NCBI GenBank assembly: GCA_937858775.1
Contig: CALLYX010000225.1
Location: 1-6,866, forward strand
DNA: 6,866 nt
Direction of reading: 5' to 3'
DNA from: an uncultured bacterium
Lineage (GTDB): Bacteria > Auribacterota > Tritonobacteria > UBA1439
Of this stretch, positions 1-6,361 are shown one piece after another; positions within the stretch are counted from its first letter, which is position 1; each line of letters begins with the position of its first letter. The position numbers and the translations under genes were made by a program. Under the pieces are notes generated by a model that did no database searches, had not been told where the DNA came from, and saw nothing but the letters and a program-made list of their open reading frames with translations.

Positions 1-1
1 C

Positions 2-1609
2 CAGTACACGATCCCGGCGGTCAACGCGATCGAGCGGGGGCGTTTCGTCATGGTGATCAACGGCCGGGAGTATCCGCCCTACACCCCTCTCGGTTTCCAG
101 CTCCTTCTCGTGCCGTTCTACCGCATCTTCGGGACCATGCTCGGAAACGGCATCCGGGCGGTCCAGGTGTGCGGGCTGCTGTCCGTCGCCGCCGTCTATG
201 CGCTCGGCGCCGCCGCGCTGGGAAGGAGGCGGGGGCTGCTCGCCGCGCTGCTCCTTTCGACGAACCCCGCGCTCATCTTCTGGAGCAAGGGGATCATGCC
301 GACGACGGCCAACCTGGCGCTCACCGCCGCCGCCCTGCTGCTCCTCATCTCCCTATGGCGGAGCGAGGGCGGGGGGCGCGTGGCCATCGCGGCGGCCCTC
401 GGTGTCGTCGCCGGCCTACAACTCCTCCTTTCCTACAGCACCTCCTTCGTCGCCCCGGCCCTCTTCGTTCTCGTCCTCGCCGCGCCCTGGCGGGGGCGGC
501 GGGCCGCGGCGGCATGCTCCGCCGCCTTCGCGCTGGGCGCGTTCGCCGCGATGGCCCCGCAGCTCGTCTACCAATACAGCGTCTTCGGCTCCCCGCTAAG
601 GTCCGGCTACCTCGCCTGGATACACCAGGCGTATCCCCCGGGCAGCCCGCGCTCGGAGCCGTTCCAGCTTCCCTTCGTACGGATACAGCACGACTGGCGG
701 CTGCTCGAGCTCGCGGCGAGGGCGGGATTCAACGCGCGCGTGAGCAATCCGGCCGCCATGATGCTTGACATGGCGGGCCTGGGGGACCTCTACAACCTCG
801 CGGTCTTTCTCCTTTTCGCCGCCGGGTGCGCCTTCCTGAGGGGAAGGAGGGACGCCGGGGCGGCTGTTCTCCTCCTCTCCACGGGGGTCCTCGCGCTCAG
901 CCATTTCGCGGGGTTCGCCGGGTATATCTACGCCACAACGCGATTCTTCATCCAGATCCTCCCGTGCGTCCTTCCGCTCTGCGCGGAGGGGTTCATCGCC
1001 GGGTATCGGGCGGCGCGGGGCGGGGGGGGGCGCTGGGCGCGTCTCCTTTTGTGCAGCCTGCTTGCCTTCGCCGTCTCCGGGGCCTCGGGCGCGGCGTGGC
1101 GGAAGGCGGCGCGCCGCGACAGGGAACCTTGCATGTACGAGATCGCCCGCGCCTACGGTGAGATCGCGGGGGGCGGGGGCGCGGTGGTCTCGGGGATTTG
1201 CGGGGCCTATCTCTGCCATTTTTTTCCCCCCGACGCGGGGGTGAAATGGCTCCCCGTCTCCATCTGGGCGCGTTTCGCCCGGTATGAGGGGAGGCTGGTC
1301 GCGCCGGTCGCCTCCGAGGAGCCACGGCTGCTACACGGCCTCCTCGCCGCCGGGACGCCTGTTTTTATGGACGACTACTACGCCCGTTCCTTTCCGCGGG
1401 AGTACCGCCTGGTAGAGGAGGGGTTCTCAACGTCCCCGGTGCGGGAGGTCTGCGGCTACCGAATCTACCGGCTCGGCGAGAAGCAGCCCGGCGGCGGGGG
1501 GGGAGGGGACGCGCTCCGCGGTGGACAATCGGGGGATTCCCGCTATACTACGGGCGTGCCGGGGCGAAGGAAGCCCATCCGAAGGGGCGCACAGGAGCCG
1601 CCAGAATGA
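2..1609 (+). CDS. GT39/ArnT-like polytopic membrane glycosyltransferase, 5'-truncated by the window edge
   Basis: The reading frame is open back to base 2, so the true start lies upstream; the first ATG in the window (50) falls inside a conserved region, not at a plausible N-terminus. Counting from that ATG, 519 residues are visible. About ten hydrophobic segments (roughly 36-57, 62-79, 87-103, 109-128, 132-146, 153-175, 247-264, 269-288, 296-318, 329-348) are followed by a soluble C-terminal part (about 350-475). The early 'PPYTPLGFQLL' loop and 'LVYQYSVFGSPLRSGY' after the sixth segment resemble PMT_2/ArnT-like GT-C enzymes, which transfer a sugar from a polyprenyl-phosphate donor on the outer face of the membrane. 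The catalytic acidic loop expected near the N-terminus is outside the window, so neither donor nor activity can be confirmed. The final ~40 residues are Gly/Arg-rich low complexity. It ends in an ATGA overlap with gmd, suggesting a shared surface-glycan operon. A hypothetical membrane protein of the same fold without transferase activity cannot be excluded. Confidence 0.8.
   Translation, partial: QYTIPAVNAIERGRFVMVINGREYPPYTPLGFQLLLVPFYRIFGTMLGNGIRAVQVCGLLSVAAVYALGAAALGRRRGLLAALLLSTNPALIFWSKGIMPTTANLALTAAALLLLISLWRSEGGGRVAIAAALGVVAGLQLLLSYSTSFVAPALFVLVLAAPWRGRRAAAACSAAFALGAFAAMAPQLVYQYSVFGSPLRSGYLAWIHQAYPPGSPRSEPFQLPFVRIQHDWRLLELAARAGFNARVSNPAAMMLDMAGLGDLYNLAVFLLFAAGCAFLRGRRDAGAAVLLLSTGVLALSHFAGFAGYIYATTRFFIQILPCVLPLCAEGFIAGYRAARGGGGRWARLLLCSLLAFAVSGASGAAWRKAARRDREPCMYEIARAYGEIAGGGGAVVSGICGAYLCHFFPPDAGVKWLPVSIWARFARYEGRLVAPVASEEPRLLHGLLAAGTPVFMDDYYARSFPREYRLVEEGFSTSPVREVCGYRIYRLGEKQPGGGGGGDALRGGQSGDSRYTTGVPGRRKPIRRGAQEPPE
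1022..1030 (+). repeat. G9 homopolymer inside the glycosyltransferase gene
   Basis: Nine consecutive G residues encode part of a Gly run in a loop between the predicted membrane segments near residues 296-318 and 329-348. Gain or loss of one G would shift the frame and remove the last membrane segment and the C-terminal domain. Homopolymer tracts of this kind can drive phase variation in surface-glycan genes, but long G runs are also expected by chance in DNA this GC-rich, so a switching role is only a possibility. Confidence 0.5.
1496..1503 (+). repeat. G8 homopolymer near the 3' end of the glycosyltransferase gene
   Basis: Eight consecutive G residues lie where recognisable protein sequence (ending around 'GYRIYRLGEKQ') gives way to Gly-rich low complexity. 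It marks a possible site of slippage or sequencing error that would change the C-terminal tail. No stop codon appears in the gmd frame between this tract and the gmd start, so a frameshift would not give an obviously better end. Confidence 0.45.
1522..1549 (+). promoter_or_regulatory. sigma70-like promoter for gmd inside the upstream gene
   Basis: TGGACA (1522-1527) and TATACT (1544-1549) each match the sigma70 consensus at 5 of 6 positions and are separated by 16 bp. This is an AT-richer pocket in very GC-rich sequence. Transcription would start near 1556, giving a leader of about 50 nt that contains the gmd Shine-Dalgarno site. The element sits within the low-complexity C-terminal codons of the glycosyltransferase. 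Promoter activity is inferred from sequence only. Confidence 0.5.
1593..1609 (+). promoter_or_regulatory. gmd ribosome binding site and ATGA stop/start overlap
   Basis: AGGAG (1593-1597) lies 8 nt before the gmd ATG (1606-1608). The glycosyltransferase stop TGA (1607-1609) overlaps this ATG as ATGA, the usual arrangement for translational coupling. The site supports the gmd start chosen here and operon membership with the upstream gene. Confidence 0.75.
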
Positions 1610-2595
1610 AGACCGCATTGATCACAGGGATCACAGGGCAGGATGGATCGTACCTGGGGGAGTTCCTCCTCAAGAAGGGGTACCGGGTGTTCGGGCTGCA
1701 GCGCCGGAGCAGCACCGTAACGACGGGTCGCGTCGAGCACCTGCTCGAGGGGGGGGTGACCGTGGTGTCGGGGGACCTGATTGACGAGAACTCCCTCATA
1801 CGCGCGCTCGAGGCCGTGGAGCCGGACGAGGTGTACAACCTCGGGGCGCAGTCGTTCGTCCCCGCCTCGTGGAACCAGCCGCTACTCACCGGCGAGATCA
1901 CCGCCCTGGGGGTCACGAGGATCCTCGAGGCGATACGGATCGTGAATCCGAAGATCCGCTTCTACCAGGCCTCCTCCAGCGAGATGTTCGGGAAGGTCCA
2001 GGAGACCCCGCAGACGGAGAAGACCCCGTTCTACCCGAGAAGCCCGTACGGCGTCGCGAAGGTGTACGGGCACTGGATCACGGTGAACTACAGGGAGAGC
2101 TACGACCTGTTCGCGGTCTCCGGCATCCTTTTCAACCACGAGTCGCCGCGTCGCGGCCTGGAGTTCGTGACCCGCAAGATCACATACGGCGCCGCCCGGA
2201 TAAGGGCCGGCCTCCAGACGGAGCTCCGTCTCGGCAACCTCGACGCCAAGCGGGATTGGGGGTTCGCCGGCGACTATGTGCGCGCCATGTGGCTCATGCT
2301 CCAGCAAAAGACCCCCGACGACTACGTCGTGGCGACGGGCGAAACGCATTCGGTCAGGGAGGTGTGCCAGATCGCCTTCGAGAGGGTCGGCCTCGACTAC
2401 CGCCGGCACGTCGCGCAGGACCGCGCGCTCTTCCGACCGGCGGAGGTCCACGTCCTCACCGGCGACGCCTCGAAGGCGCGGAAGAAGCTCAAGTGGAGGC
2501 CGGAGGTGGATTTCAGGGGTCTCATCGAGATGATGGTGGACGCGGACATGGCGCTCGTGGACGGCCTGATCCGCAGCAGCGCGCTGAAGCGCTGA
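1606..2595 (+). CDS. gmd: GDP-mannose 4,6-dehydratase
   Basis: Converts GDP-D-mannose to GDP-4-keto-6-deoxy-D-mannose using tightly bound NADP(H), in the cytoplasm; this is the branch point to GDP-D-rhamnose, GDP-L-fucose and related donors. The 329-residue protein is an extended short-chain dehydrogenase: Rossmann motif 'TGITGQDGSYL' at 7-17, 'RRSS' at 33-36 (the loop that reaches the neighbouring subunit's cofactor in the tetramer), 'ASSSEMFGK' at 122-130 (S124 and E126 correspond to the Thr/Glu of the E. coli catalytic set), YxxxK at Y148/K152, 'FNHESPRRG' at 176-184 and 'GNLDAKRDWGFAGDYV' at 210-225. It is shorter than the ~373-residue E. coli enzyme but close to the length of other bacterial forms such as that of Pseudomonas. 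The start is supported by AGGAG at 8 nt and by the Rossmann strand beginning at residue 3. The downstream rmd points to GDP-D-rhamnose as product. A G8 run (1749-1756) lies in the Glu-Gly-Gly-Val codons at residues 48-51. Confidence 0.96.
   Translation: MKTALITGITGQDGSYLGEFLLKKGYRVFGLQRRSSTVTTGRVEHLLEGGVTVVSGDLIDENSLIRALEAVEPDEVYNLGAQSFVPASWNQPLLTGEITALGVTRILEAIRIVNPKIRFYQASSSEMFGKVQETPQTEKTPFYPRSPYGVAKVYGHWITVNYRESYDLFAVSGILFNHESPRRGLEFVTRKITYGAARIRAGLQTELRLGNLDAKRDWGFAGDYVRAMWLMLQQKTPDDYVVATGETHSVREVCQIAFERVGLDYRRHVAQDRALFRPAEVHVLTGDASKARKKLKWRPEVDFRGLIEMMVDADMALVDGLIRSSALKR
2577..2594 (+). other. 6-bp hairpin spanning the gmd stop codon
   Basis: CAGCGC (2577-2582) and GCGCTG (2589-2594) can form a six-pair, all-paired stem closing a six-base loop (GCTGAA), ending within the TGA stop. 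No T-tract follows directly; the nearest short T run (2610-2613) is about 16 bases on, so this is not a standard intrinsic terminator. It could protect the mRNA 3' end or be chance in GC-rich DNA. Confidence 0.3.
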
Positions 2596-2624
2596 ACCGA
2601 TGCCCGGCGTTTTGACGGGTGGGA

Positions 2625-2684
2625 CGCGGAAGAAGGGGGCGGGCGCCGAGGGAAGGGGACGGGTATTCCACGCCGCCTTCCGCG
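2625..2684 (+). repeat. inverted repeats with alternative pairings in the gmd-rmd spacer
   Basis: The 123-bp spacer (2596-2718) contains CGCGGAAG (2625-2632) and its exact reverse complement CTTCCGCG (2677-2684), 44 bases apart. A second arm, GGAAGG (2651-2656), could instead pair with CCTTCC (2676-2681), so the two stems are mutually exclusive. TTCCGCG recurs at 2696-2702, 17 bases before the rmd ATG. The left part of the spacer is strongly purine-biased (about 2618-2663). No complete promoter was found: a TTGACG at 2612-2617 has no matching -10. This resembles a structured leader, but function is unproven. Confidence 0.35.
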
Positions 2685-2718
2685 GCCGCACGCTTTTCCG
2701 CGTAGAAACAGCAAGGCC

Positions 2719-3690
2719 ATGAAGCGCGCCCTGATAACGGGGATCGCCGGTTTCGCCGGAAGCCACCTCGCGGGGCACCTCCGCGCCGCGGGGTGGGAGG
2801 TCGGCGGGCTGGAGCTGCCGGGCGTCCCGCGCGACAACCTCGCGGGGATCGACGGGGTGCGCGTCGCGGGGGCGGATATCCTGGACGGCCGGGCGGTGGA
2901 GGACGCGGTAGCATCCTCCGCCCCCGACGCCGTCTTCCATCTCGCCGCCGTATCTTTCGTTCCCGCCGCGGAAGGGTCTCCGCGCGGCGCGCTCGACGTG
3001 AACGCCGGGGGGACGCTTGTCCTCCTCGAGGCGTGCCGCCGGCGCGCCCCCGCGGCGCGTGTCGTCGTGGTGAGCTCCTCCGAGGTCTACGGCAAGGTTC
3101 CGCCGGGCGGGATGCCGATCGCCGAGACCAGCGCGCCCGCCCCCGTGAATATCTACGCCTTCTCGAAGCTCTGCGCCGAGGAGGCCGCCCGCTGTTACCG
3201 CCGCGCGCACGGCACGGCCGCGGTCATCCTGAGGCCGTTCAACCACATAGGCCCCCGCCAGGCCCCCTCCTTCGTCTCTTCCTCCTTCGCCCGGCAGATC
3301 GCGGAGATCGAGGCGGGGTTGCGGGGGCCGGTCATCGACGTGGGGAACCTCGACGCGGAGCGCGACTTCACGGACGTGCGCGACACGGTGAGGGCGTACG
3401 CGCTCGCCGCGGAGCGGTGCGCACCGGGGGAGGCGTACAACGTCTGCTCGGGGCGCCCGCGCCGGATCGCGGAGCTCCTCGAGATACTCCTCTCGCTCTC
3501 GCCGGCCCGGATCGAGGTCCGCGTGGACCCCGCCCGACTCCGGAAGTCCGACACGCCGATCTTTTTCGGTGACGGCGCGAAGTTAGCCCTGGCGACGGGA
3601 TGGGGGCCCGGTCATCCTATCGAGGAGACGCTGCGCGGGATTCTCGACTGGTGGCGCGGGAGGGTGCGGGCGGGGGCCCGGACCCGGTGA
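2719..3690 (+). CDS. rmd: GDP-4-keto-6-deoxy-D-mannose reductase (GDP-D-rhamnose forming)
   Basis: Likely reduces the 4-keto product of Gmd to GDP-D-rhamnose in the cytoplasm with NAD(P)H. The 323-residue protein is an extended short-chain dehydrogenase: Rossmann motif 'TGIAGFAGSHL' at 7-17, 'VVSSSEVYGK' at 117-126, YxxxK at Y146/K150, and a family-typical 'LRPFNHIGPRQ' (171-181) followed by 'FARQIAEIE' (190-198) and 'VGNLDAERDFTDVRD' (208-222). The C-terminal 'RVDPARLRKSDTP' (268-280) and 'GW.P' also fit Rmd rather than GDP-L-fucose synthase or UDP-glucose epimerases. ATG 2719 is chosen because the Rossmann strand begins at residue 3 and no ATG lies in frame in the upstream spacer. Only a weak AAGG (2713-2716) sits 2 nt before it, so translation may depend on coupling or on leader structure. 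Reductase stereochemistry (D-rhamnose versus D-talose or another 6-deoxyhexose) cannot be proven from sequence; gmd adjacency strongly supports the call. Confidence 0.9.
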   Translation: MKRALITGIAGFAGSHLAGHLRAAGWEVGGLELPGVPRDNLAGIDGVRVAGADILDGRAVEDAVASSAPDAVFHLAAVSFVPAAEGSPRGALDVNAGGTLVLLEACRRRAPAARVVVVSSSEVYGKVPPGGMPIAETSAPAPVNIYAFSKLCAEEAARCYRRAHGTAAVILRPFNHIGPRQAPSFVSSSFARQIAEIEAGLRGPVIDVGNLDAERDFTDVRDTVRAYALAAERCAPGEAYNVCSGRPRRIAELLEILLSLSPARIEVRVDPARLRKSDTPIFFGDGAKLALATGWGPGHPIEETLRGILDWWRGRVRAGARTR

Positions 3691-3692
3691 AC

Positions 3693-3707
3693 CGGCGCCA
3701 TCCGCCG
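3693..3707 (+). terminator. weak hairpin between convergent rmd and glgP
   Basis: CGGCG (3693-3697) and CGCCG (3703-3707) form a five-pair all-GC stem with a five-base loop, just after the rmd stop, followed by a pyrimidine-rich TTCCCCGTCTTCT. This is a poor intrinsic terminator because a real U-tract is missing. Overlapping it, CCGGT/ACCGG (3684-3695) could form a small competing stem over the rmd stop. It is the only terminator-like structure in the 49-bp convergent gap. Confidence 0.25.
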
Positions 3708-3739
3708 TTCCCCGTCTTCTGCCCGCTGCCCGAACGCCC

Positions 3740-6301
3740 TCACCCCCCCCACCAGGCGATGAGGCCCGTCTCGAAGCGGTGGGCAAGGGCCGGGTGCGCC
3801 GGGATGACGCGGACAGCGAAGCCGAACTGGCCGCTCGACTTCGACGGAATCGCGCCCGTGTAGGTCAGGTGCTTGTTCCTGTCCGGGCGCCGGCGGACGA
3901 GGGGCGTCGCCGTGCCCGAGACGATCTCCCCCTCGGCGTTGAGCGGGCCGTGGTAGAGCTCGACGGCCACGTCCTCCGGCGTCACCTTCCCCAGGTCGAC
4001 CTGTACCTCCACGGTGAGGTCCGCGCCGACGCGGAGCTCGGAGACGCCCGTGACCTTGACGTCCCGTATCGAGATGCCGCCCCACTTCTGGCGCAGCCCG
4101 GCCTTCCAGGCGGCGAGCCCCCTCGCCTCGGCGCTGTTGTCCGCGGTCGCCCGCTTCCAGCGGTCGAGGGCGGGGAGGTACATCTTCTCGGCGTACTCCC
4201 CGGCCATCCGGTTGGTGTTGAAGACCGGGCAGAGCGTGCGGATGGAGTTTTTCATCATCTCGACCCACTCGTCCGGGATCCCGTCCTTGCCGCGATTGTA
4301 GAAGAGCGGGATGACCTCTTTCTCGAGGATCTCGTAGAGGGCCATGCTCTCGACCTGGTCCTGGTAGTCGTCGTCCTCGTACTCCTCGCCGCTTCCGATC
4401 GCCCAGCCGTTCTCCCCGTTGAACCCCTCCGGCCACCAGCCGTCGAGCGTGCTGATCATGAGGCCGCCGTTGCCGACCACCTTCATCCCGCTCGTCCCGC
4501 TCGCCTCGTGCGGGCGCCGCGGGGTGTTGAGCCATACGTCGACCCCCTCCACGAGGTGCCACGCCAGGCCCATCGCGTAATCCTCGAGAAAGATGAGCTT
4601 GTTCCTGAACGGCTCCTGCTCCGAGAGATGGAAGATCTCGCGGATCAATTTCTTGCCCCCCTCGTCGGCGGGGTGGGCCTTCCCGGCGAAGACGAACTGC
4701 ACGGGCATCGTCGACGACGAAACGATGCGCGCCAGGCGCTCCTTGTCGCGAAGCAGCAGGGTGGCGCGCTTGTACGTGGCGAAGCGGCGCGCGAAGCCTA
4801 TCGTCAACGCCTTCGGGTCGAGCGCGTCCGCCGCCTCGGCGATGCGGGCGCTGTTGGCGCCCATCTTCCGGAGCTGGTCCTGGAACCGCTCTCGCAGGTA
4901 GCCGACGAGGCGCTCCTTCATGCGCTGGCGGCTTCCCCAGAGCTCGGCCTCCGGGATCTTGTCTATCCGCTCCCAGACGCTCTTGTTCTCCGGCTCGAAA
5001 CGCCACCGCGTCCCCATGTATCGGTCGTAGAGGCGGACCATCTCGTCGGAGACCCAGGTCGGCGTGTGGATGCCGTTCCTGACGTGCCCGATCGGGACCT
5101 CCTCGATCGGCACCCCCGGCCAGAGGCGGTGCCACATCTCCCGCGAGACCTCCCCGTGGAGCTCGCTCACGCCGTTGATGGAGGAGGCGAAGCGGCACGC
5201 GAGCACCGCCATGGAGAACGGCTCGCCGGCGTCGCCCGGCCTCTCGCGCCCGAGGTCGAGGAGCGTCTCGACGGATATCCCCAGCGCCTTGCAGTAGTGC
5301 CCGAAATATTTCCTGAACAGGTCCGGCTCGAAGCGGTCGATCCCGGCGGGGACCGCCGTGTGCGTGGTGAAGATGCTGGTCGAGGCGACGAGCCCGCGGG
5401 CCTCGTCGAACGAGAGGGAGTGCTTCTCCATGAGGTGCCGCGTCCGCTCGATCGCTATGAACGCGGAGTGCCCCTCGTTTATGTGCGTCACGGTCGGGGG
5501 GCAGCCCATCGCCGCGAGGGCCCTCACTCCTCCGATCCCGAGGACGATCTCCTGCCTGATCCGCATCTCCTGTCCCCCGCCGTAGAGGTGGGAGGTGATG
5601 TTTCGGTCGTCGGCCGAGTTCCGGTCCATGTTCGTGTCGAGGAGATAGAGGGGGACTCGCCCCACCTGGACCTTCCAGACGTGCACGTACACCGACCTCC
5701 CGGGGAACGGGATCTCCACCTCGAGCGGGGCGCCCTTCTTGTCCCGCACAAGCGTCATCGGCATGTTGTAGAAGTCGTTCTCCGGATACGTCTCCTGCTG
5801 CCAGCCGTCGAGGTTGAGATACTGGCGGAAGTAGCCGAAGCGGTAGGCGAGCCCCACGCCGATGAGCGGGAGGCCGATCTCGCTCGCGGACTTGAGGTAA
5901 TCGCCGGCGAGTATGCCGAGTCCGCCGGAGTAGAGCGGGAGCGACTCGTGGACCCCGAACTCCGCCGAGAGGTATGCGATCTTCCTCTCCAGATGGTCGC
6001 CGTGCTCCCTCTGGTACCAGGTGCCGTGCCGGAGGTACACCGCGAGGTCCTGGGCCACGCGGTCCATCTTGCCGAGGAAGGCCTCGTTCTTGAGGAGCCG
6101 CTCGATATCCTCCGCGCCCAGCGTCCCGAGTATCTTCACCGGGTTGTAGCTGTTCGGCCGCCAGAGGGCGGGCTCTATGCCGCGGAAGAGCTCGATGGCT
6201 TCCGGGTTCCACGACCACCAGAGGTTGTAGGCGATATCGAGGAGCGGTTTCAGCCGCTCGGGGAGGTGCGGGACGACGGTGTAGCGGACGATCTTTTTCA
6301 T
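3740..6301 (-). CDS. glgP: Alpha-glucan (glycogen/maltodextrin) phosphorylase, DUF3417 type
   Basis: Releases glucose 1-phosphate from the non-reducing ends of alpha-1,4-glucans with inorganic phosphate and pyridoxal phosphate, in the cytoplasm (GT35). The 853-residue protein belongs to the bacterial/archaeal branch lacking the long regulatory N-terminus of muscle or E. coli GlgP. It has an N-terminal DUF3417-like region (about 1-100, 'NLWWSWNPEA' at 26-35), a conserved catalytic core ('SGGLGILAGDYLKSASE' at 125-141, 'INEGHSAF' at 274-281, 'FARRFATYKR' at 503-512 for phosphate/PLP contacts) and 'EASGTSGMK' at 599-607 with K607 as the PLP-binding lysine. The tail (about 742-853) looks like a beta-sandwich ending in 'FETGLIAWW', as in other ~850-residue members. 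The start is fixed by AGGAGG 9 nt upstream and by family alignment ('MKKIVRYTVV'); the frame stays open upstream to 6628 only because of high GC. The final codons lie in a G8 run (C8 at 3743-3750) directly before TGA. It converges on rmd and diverges from a CBM48 gene. Confidence 0.95.
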   Translation of the reverse strand: MKKIVRYTVVPHLPERLKPLLDIAYNLWWSWNPEAIELFRGIEPALWRPNSYNPVKILGTLGAEDIERLLKNEAFLGKMDRVAQDLAVYLRHGTWYQREHGDHLERKIAYLSAEFGVHESLPLYSGGLGILAGDYLKSASEIGLPLIGVGLAYRFGYFRQYLNLDGWQQETYPENDFYNMPMTLVRDKKGAPLEVEIPFPGRSVYVHVWKVQVGRVPLYLLDTNMDRNSADDRNITSHLYGGGQEMRIRQEIVLGIGGVRALAAMGCPPTVTHINEGHSAFIAIERTRHLMEKHSLSFDEARGLVASTSIFTTHTAVPAGIDRFEPDLFRKYFGHYCKALGISVETLLDLGRERPGDAGEPFSMAVLACRFASSINGVSELHGEVSREMWHRLWPGVPIEEVPIGHVRNGIHTPTWVSDEMVRLYDRYMGTRWRFEPENKSVWERIDKIPEAELWGSRQRMKERLVGYLRERFQDQLRKMGANSARIAEAADALDPKALTIGFARRFATYKRATLLLRDKERLARIVSSSTMPVQFVFAGKAHPADEGGKKLIREIFHLSEQEPFRNKLIFLEDYAMGLAWHLVEGVDVWLNTPRRPHEASGTSGMKVVGNGGLMISTLDGWWPEGFNGENGWAIGSGEEYEDDDYQDQVESMALYEILEKEVIPLFYNRGKDGIPDEWVEMMKNSIRTLCPVFNTNRMAGEYAEKMYLPALDRWKRATADNSAEARGLAAWKAGLRQKWGGISIRDVKVTGVSELRVGADLTVEVQVDLGKVTPEDVAVELYHGPLNAEGEIVSGTATPLVRRRPDRNKHLTYTGAIPSKSSGQFGFAVRVIPAHPALAHRFETGLIAWWGG
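3743..3750. repeat. C8/G8 homopolymer at the last codons of glgP
   Basis: Eight C residues on the plus strand (G8 in glgP sense) form the last Trp-Gly-Gly codons directly before the glgP stop. One-base slippage would only alter or extend the last residues, so any effect on the enzyme should be small. Probably a by-product of composition. Confidence 0.4.
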
Positions 6302-6310
6302 GGAAATGCT

Positions 6311-6316
6311 CCTCCT
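6311..6316 (-). promoter_or_regulatory. glgP Shine-Dalgarno site
   Basis: A perfect AGGAGG on the minus strand ends 9 nt before the ATG at 6301. It is one of the strongest ribosome-binding sites in the window and decides the glgP start against the long open frame upstream. Confidence 0.85.
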
Positions 6317-6332
6317 AGAGACAGAGGGGAAG

Positions 6333-6338
6333 TATAAT
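6333..6338 (+). promoter_or_regulatory. Consensus -10 element for the CBM48 gene
   Basis: A perfect TATAAT on the plus strand in an otherwise very GC-rich region. Transcription would start near 6345, about 17 nt before the ATG at 6362. No TTGACA-like -35 is seen at 16-18 bp upstream and there is no extended TG motif, so activator help or another upstream contact may be needed. Confidence 0.45.
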
Positions 6339-6342
6339 AGCA
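6334..6342 (-). promoter_or_regulatory. Extended -10 promoter for glgP
   Basis: On the minus strand the sequence reads TGCTATTAT: a TG-n extension followed by a hexamer matching TATAAT at 5 of 6. A poor -35 match (TGGCCC, 3 of 6) lies 17 bp upstream. Transcription would begin near 6327, leaving a leader of about 25 nt that holds the AGGAGG. It overlaps the plus-strand TATAAT, so both genes appear to share one promoter pocket in the 60-bp gap 6302-6361. Confidence 0.5.
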
Positions 6343-6361
6343 TCCGAGGGGGCGATGGGCC

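Noticed and set aside
2612..2617. TTGACG as a -35 element for rmd
   Set aside because: No -10-like hexamer lies 15-19 bp downstream; the region there is a G-rich purine stretch.
2682..2689. GCGGCCGC palindrome in the gmd-rmd spacer as an operator
   Set aside because: An eight-base all-GC palindrome is expected by chance at this composition, and no second copy or spacing pattern supports a regulator site.
1882..3246. Minus-strand open frame of 454 codons across gmd, the spacer and rmd
   Set aside because: Antisense to two genes with complete catalytic motifs, no ribosome-binding site seen, and Arg-rich composition typical of GC-rich shadow frames.
3612..6218. Long minus-strand open frame of 868 codons overlapping glgP in another frame
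   Set aside because: Arg/Gly/Pro-rich composition with no domain; a frame shadow of glgP that runs into rmd antisense.
3779..6337. Long plus-strand open frame of 852 codons antisense to glgP
   Set aside because: It mirrors glgP almost end to end, its translation is Arg/Asp/Val/Leu-rich without any recognisable domain, and the minus-strand GlgP has clear catalytic motifs. Very high GC removes stops from antisense frames.
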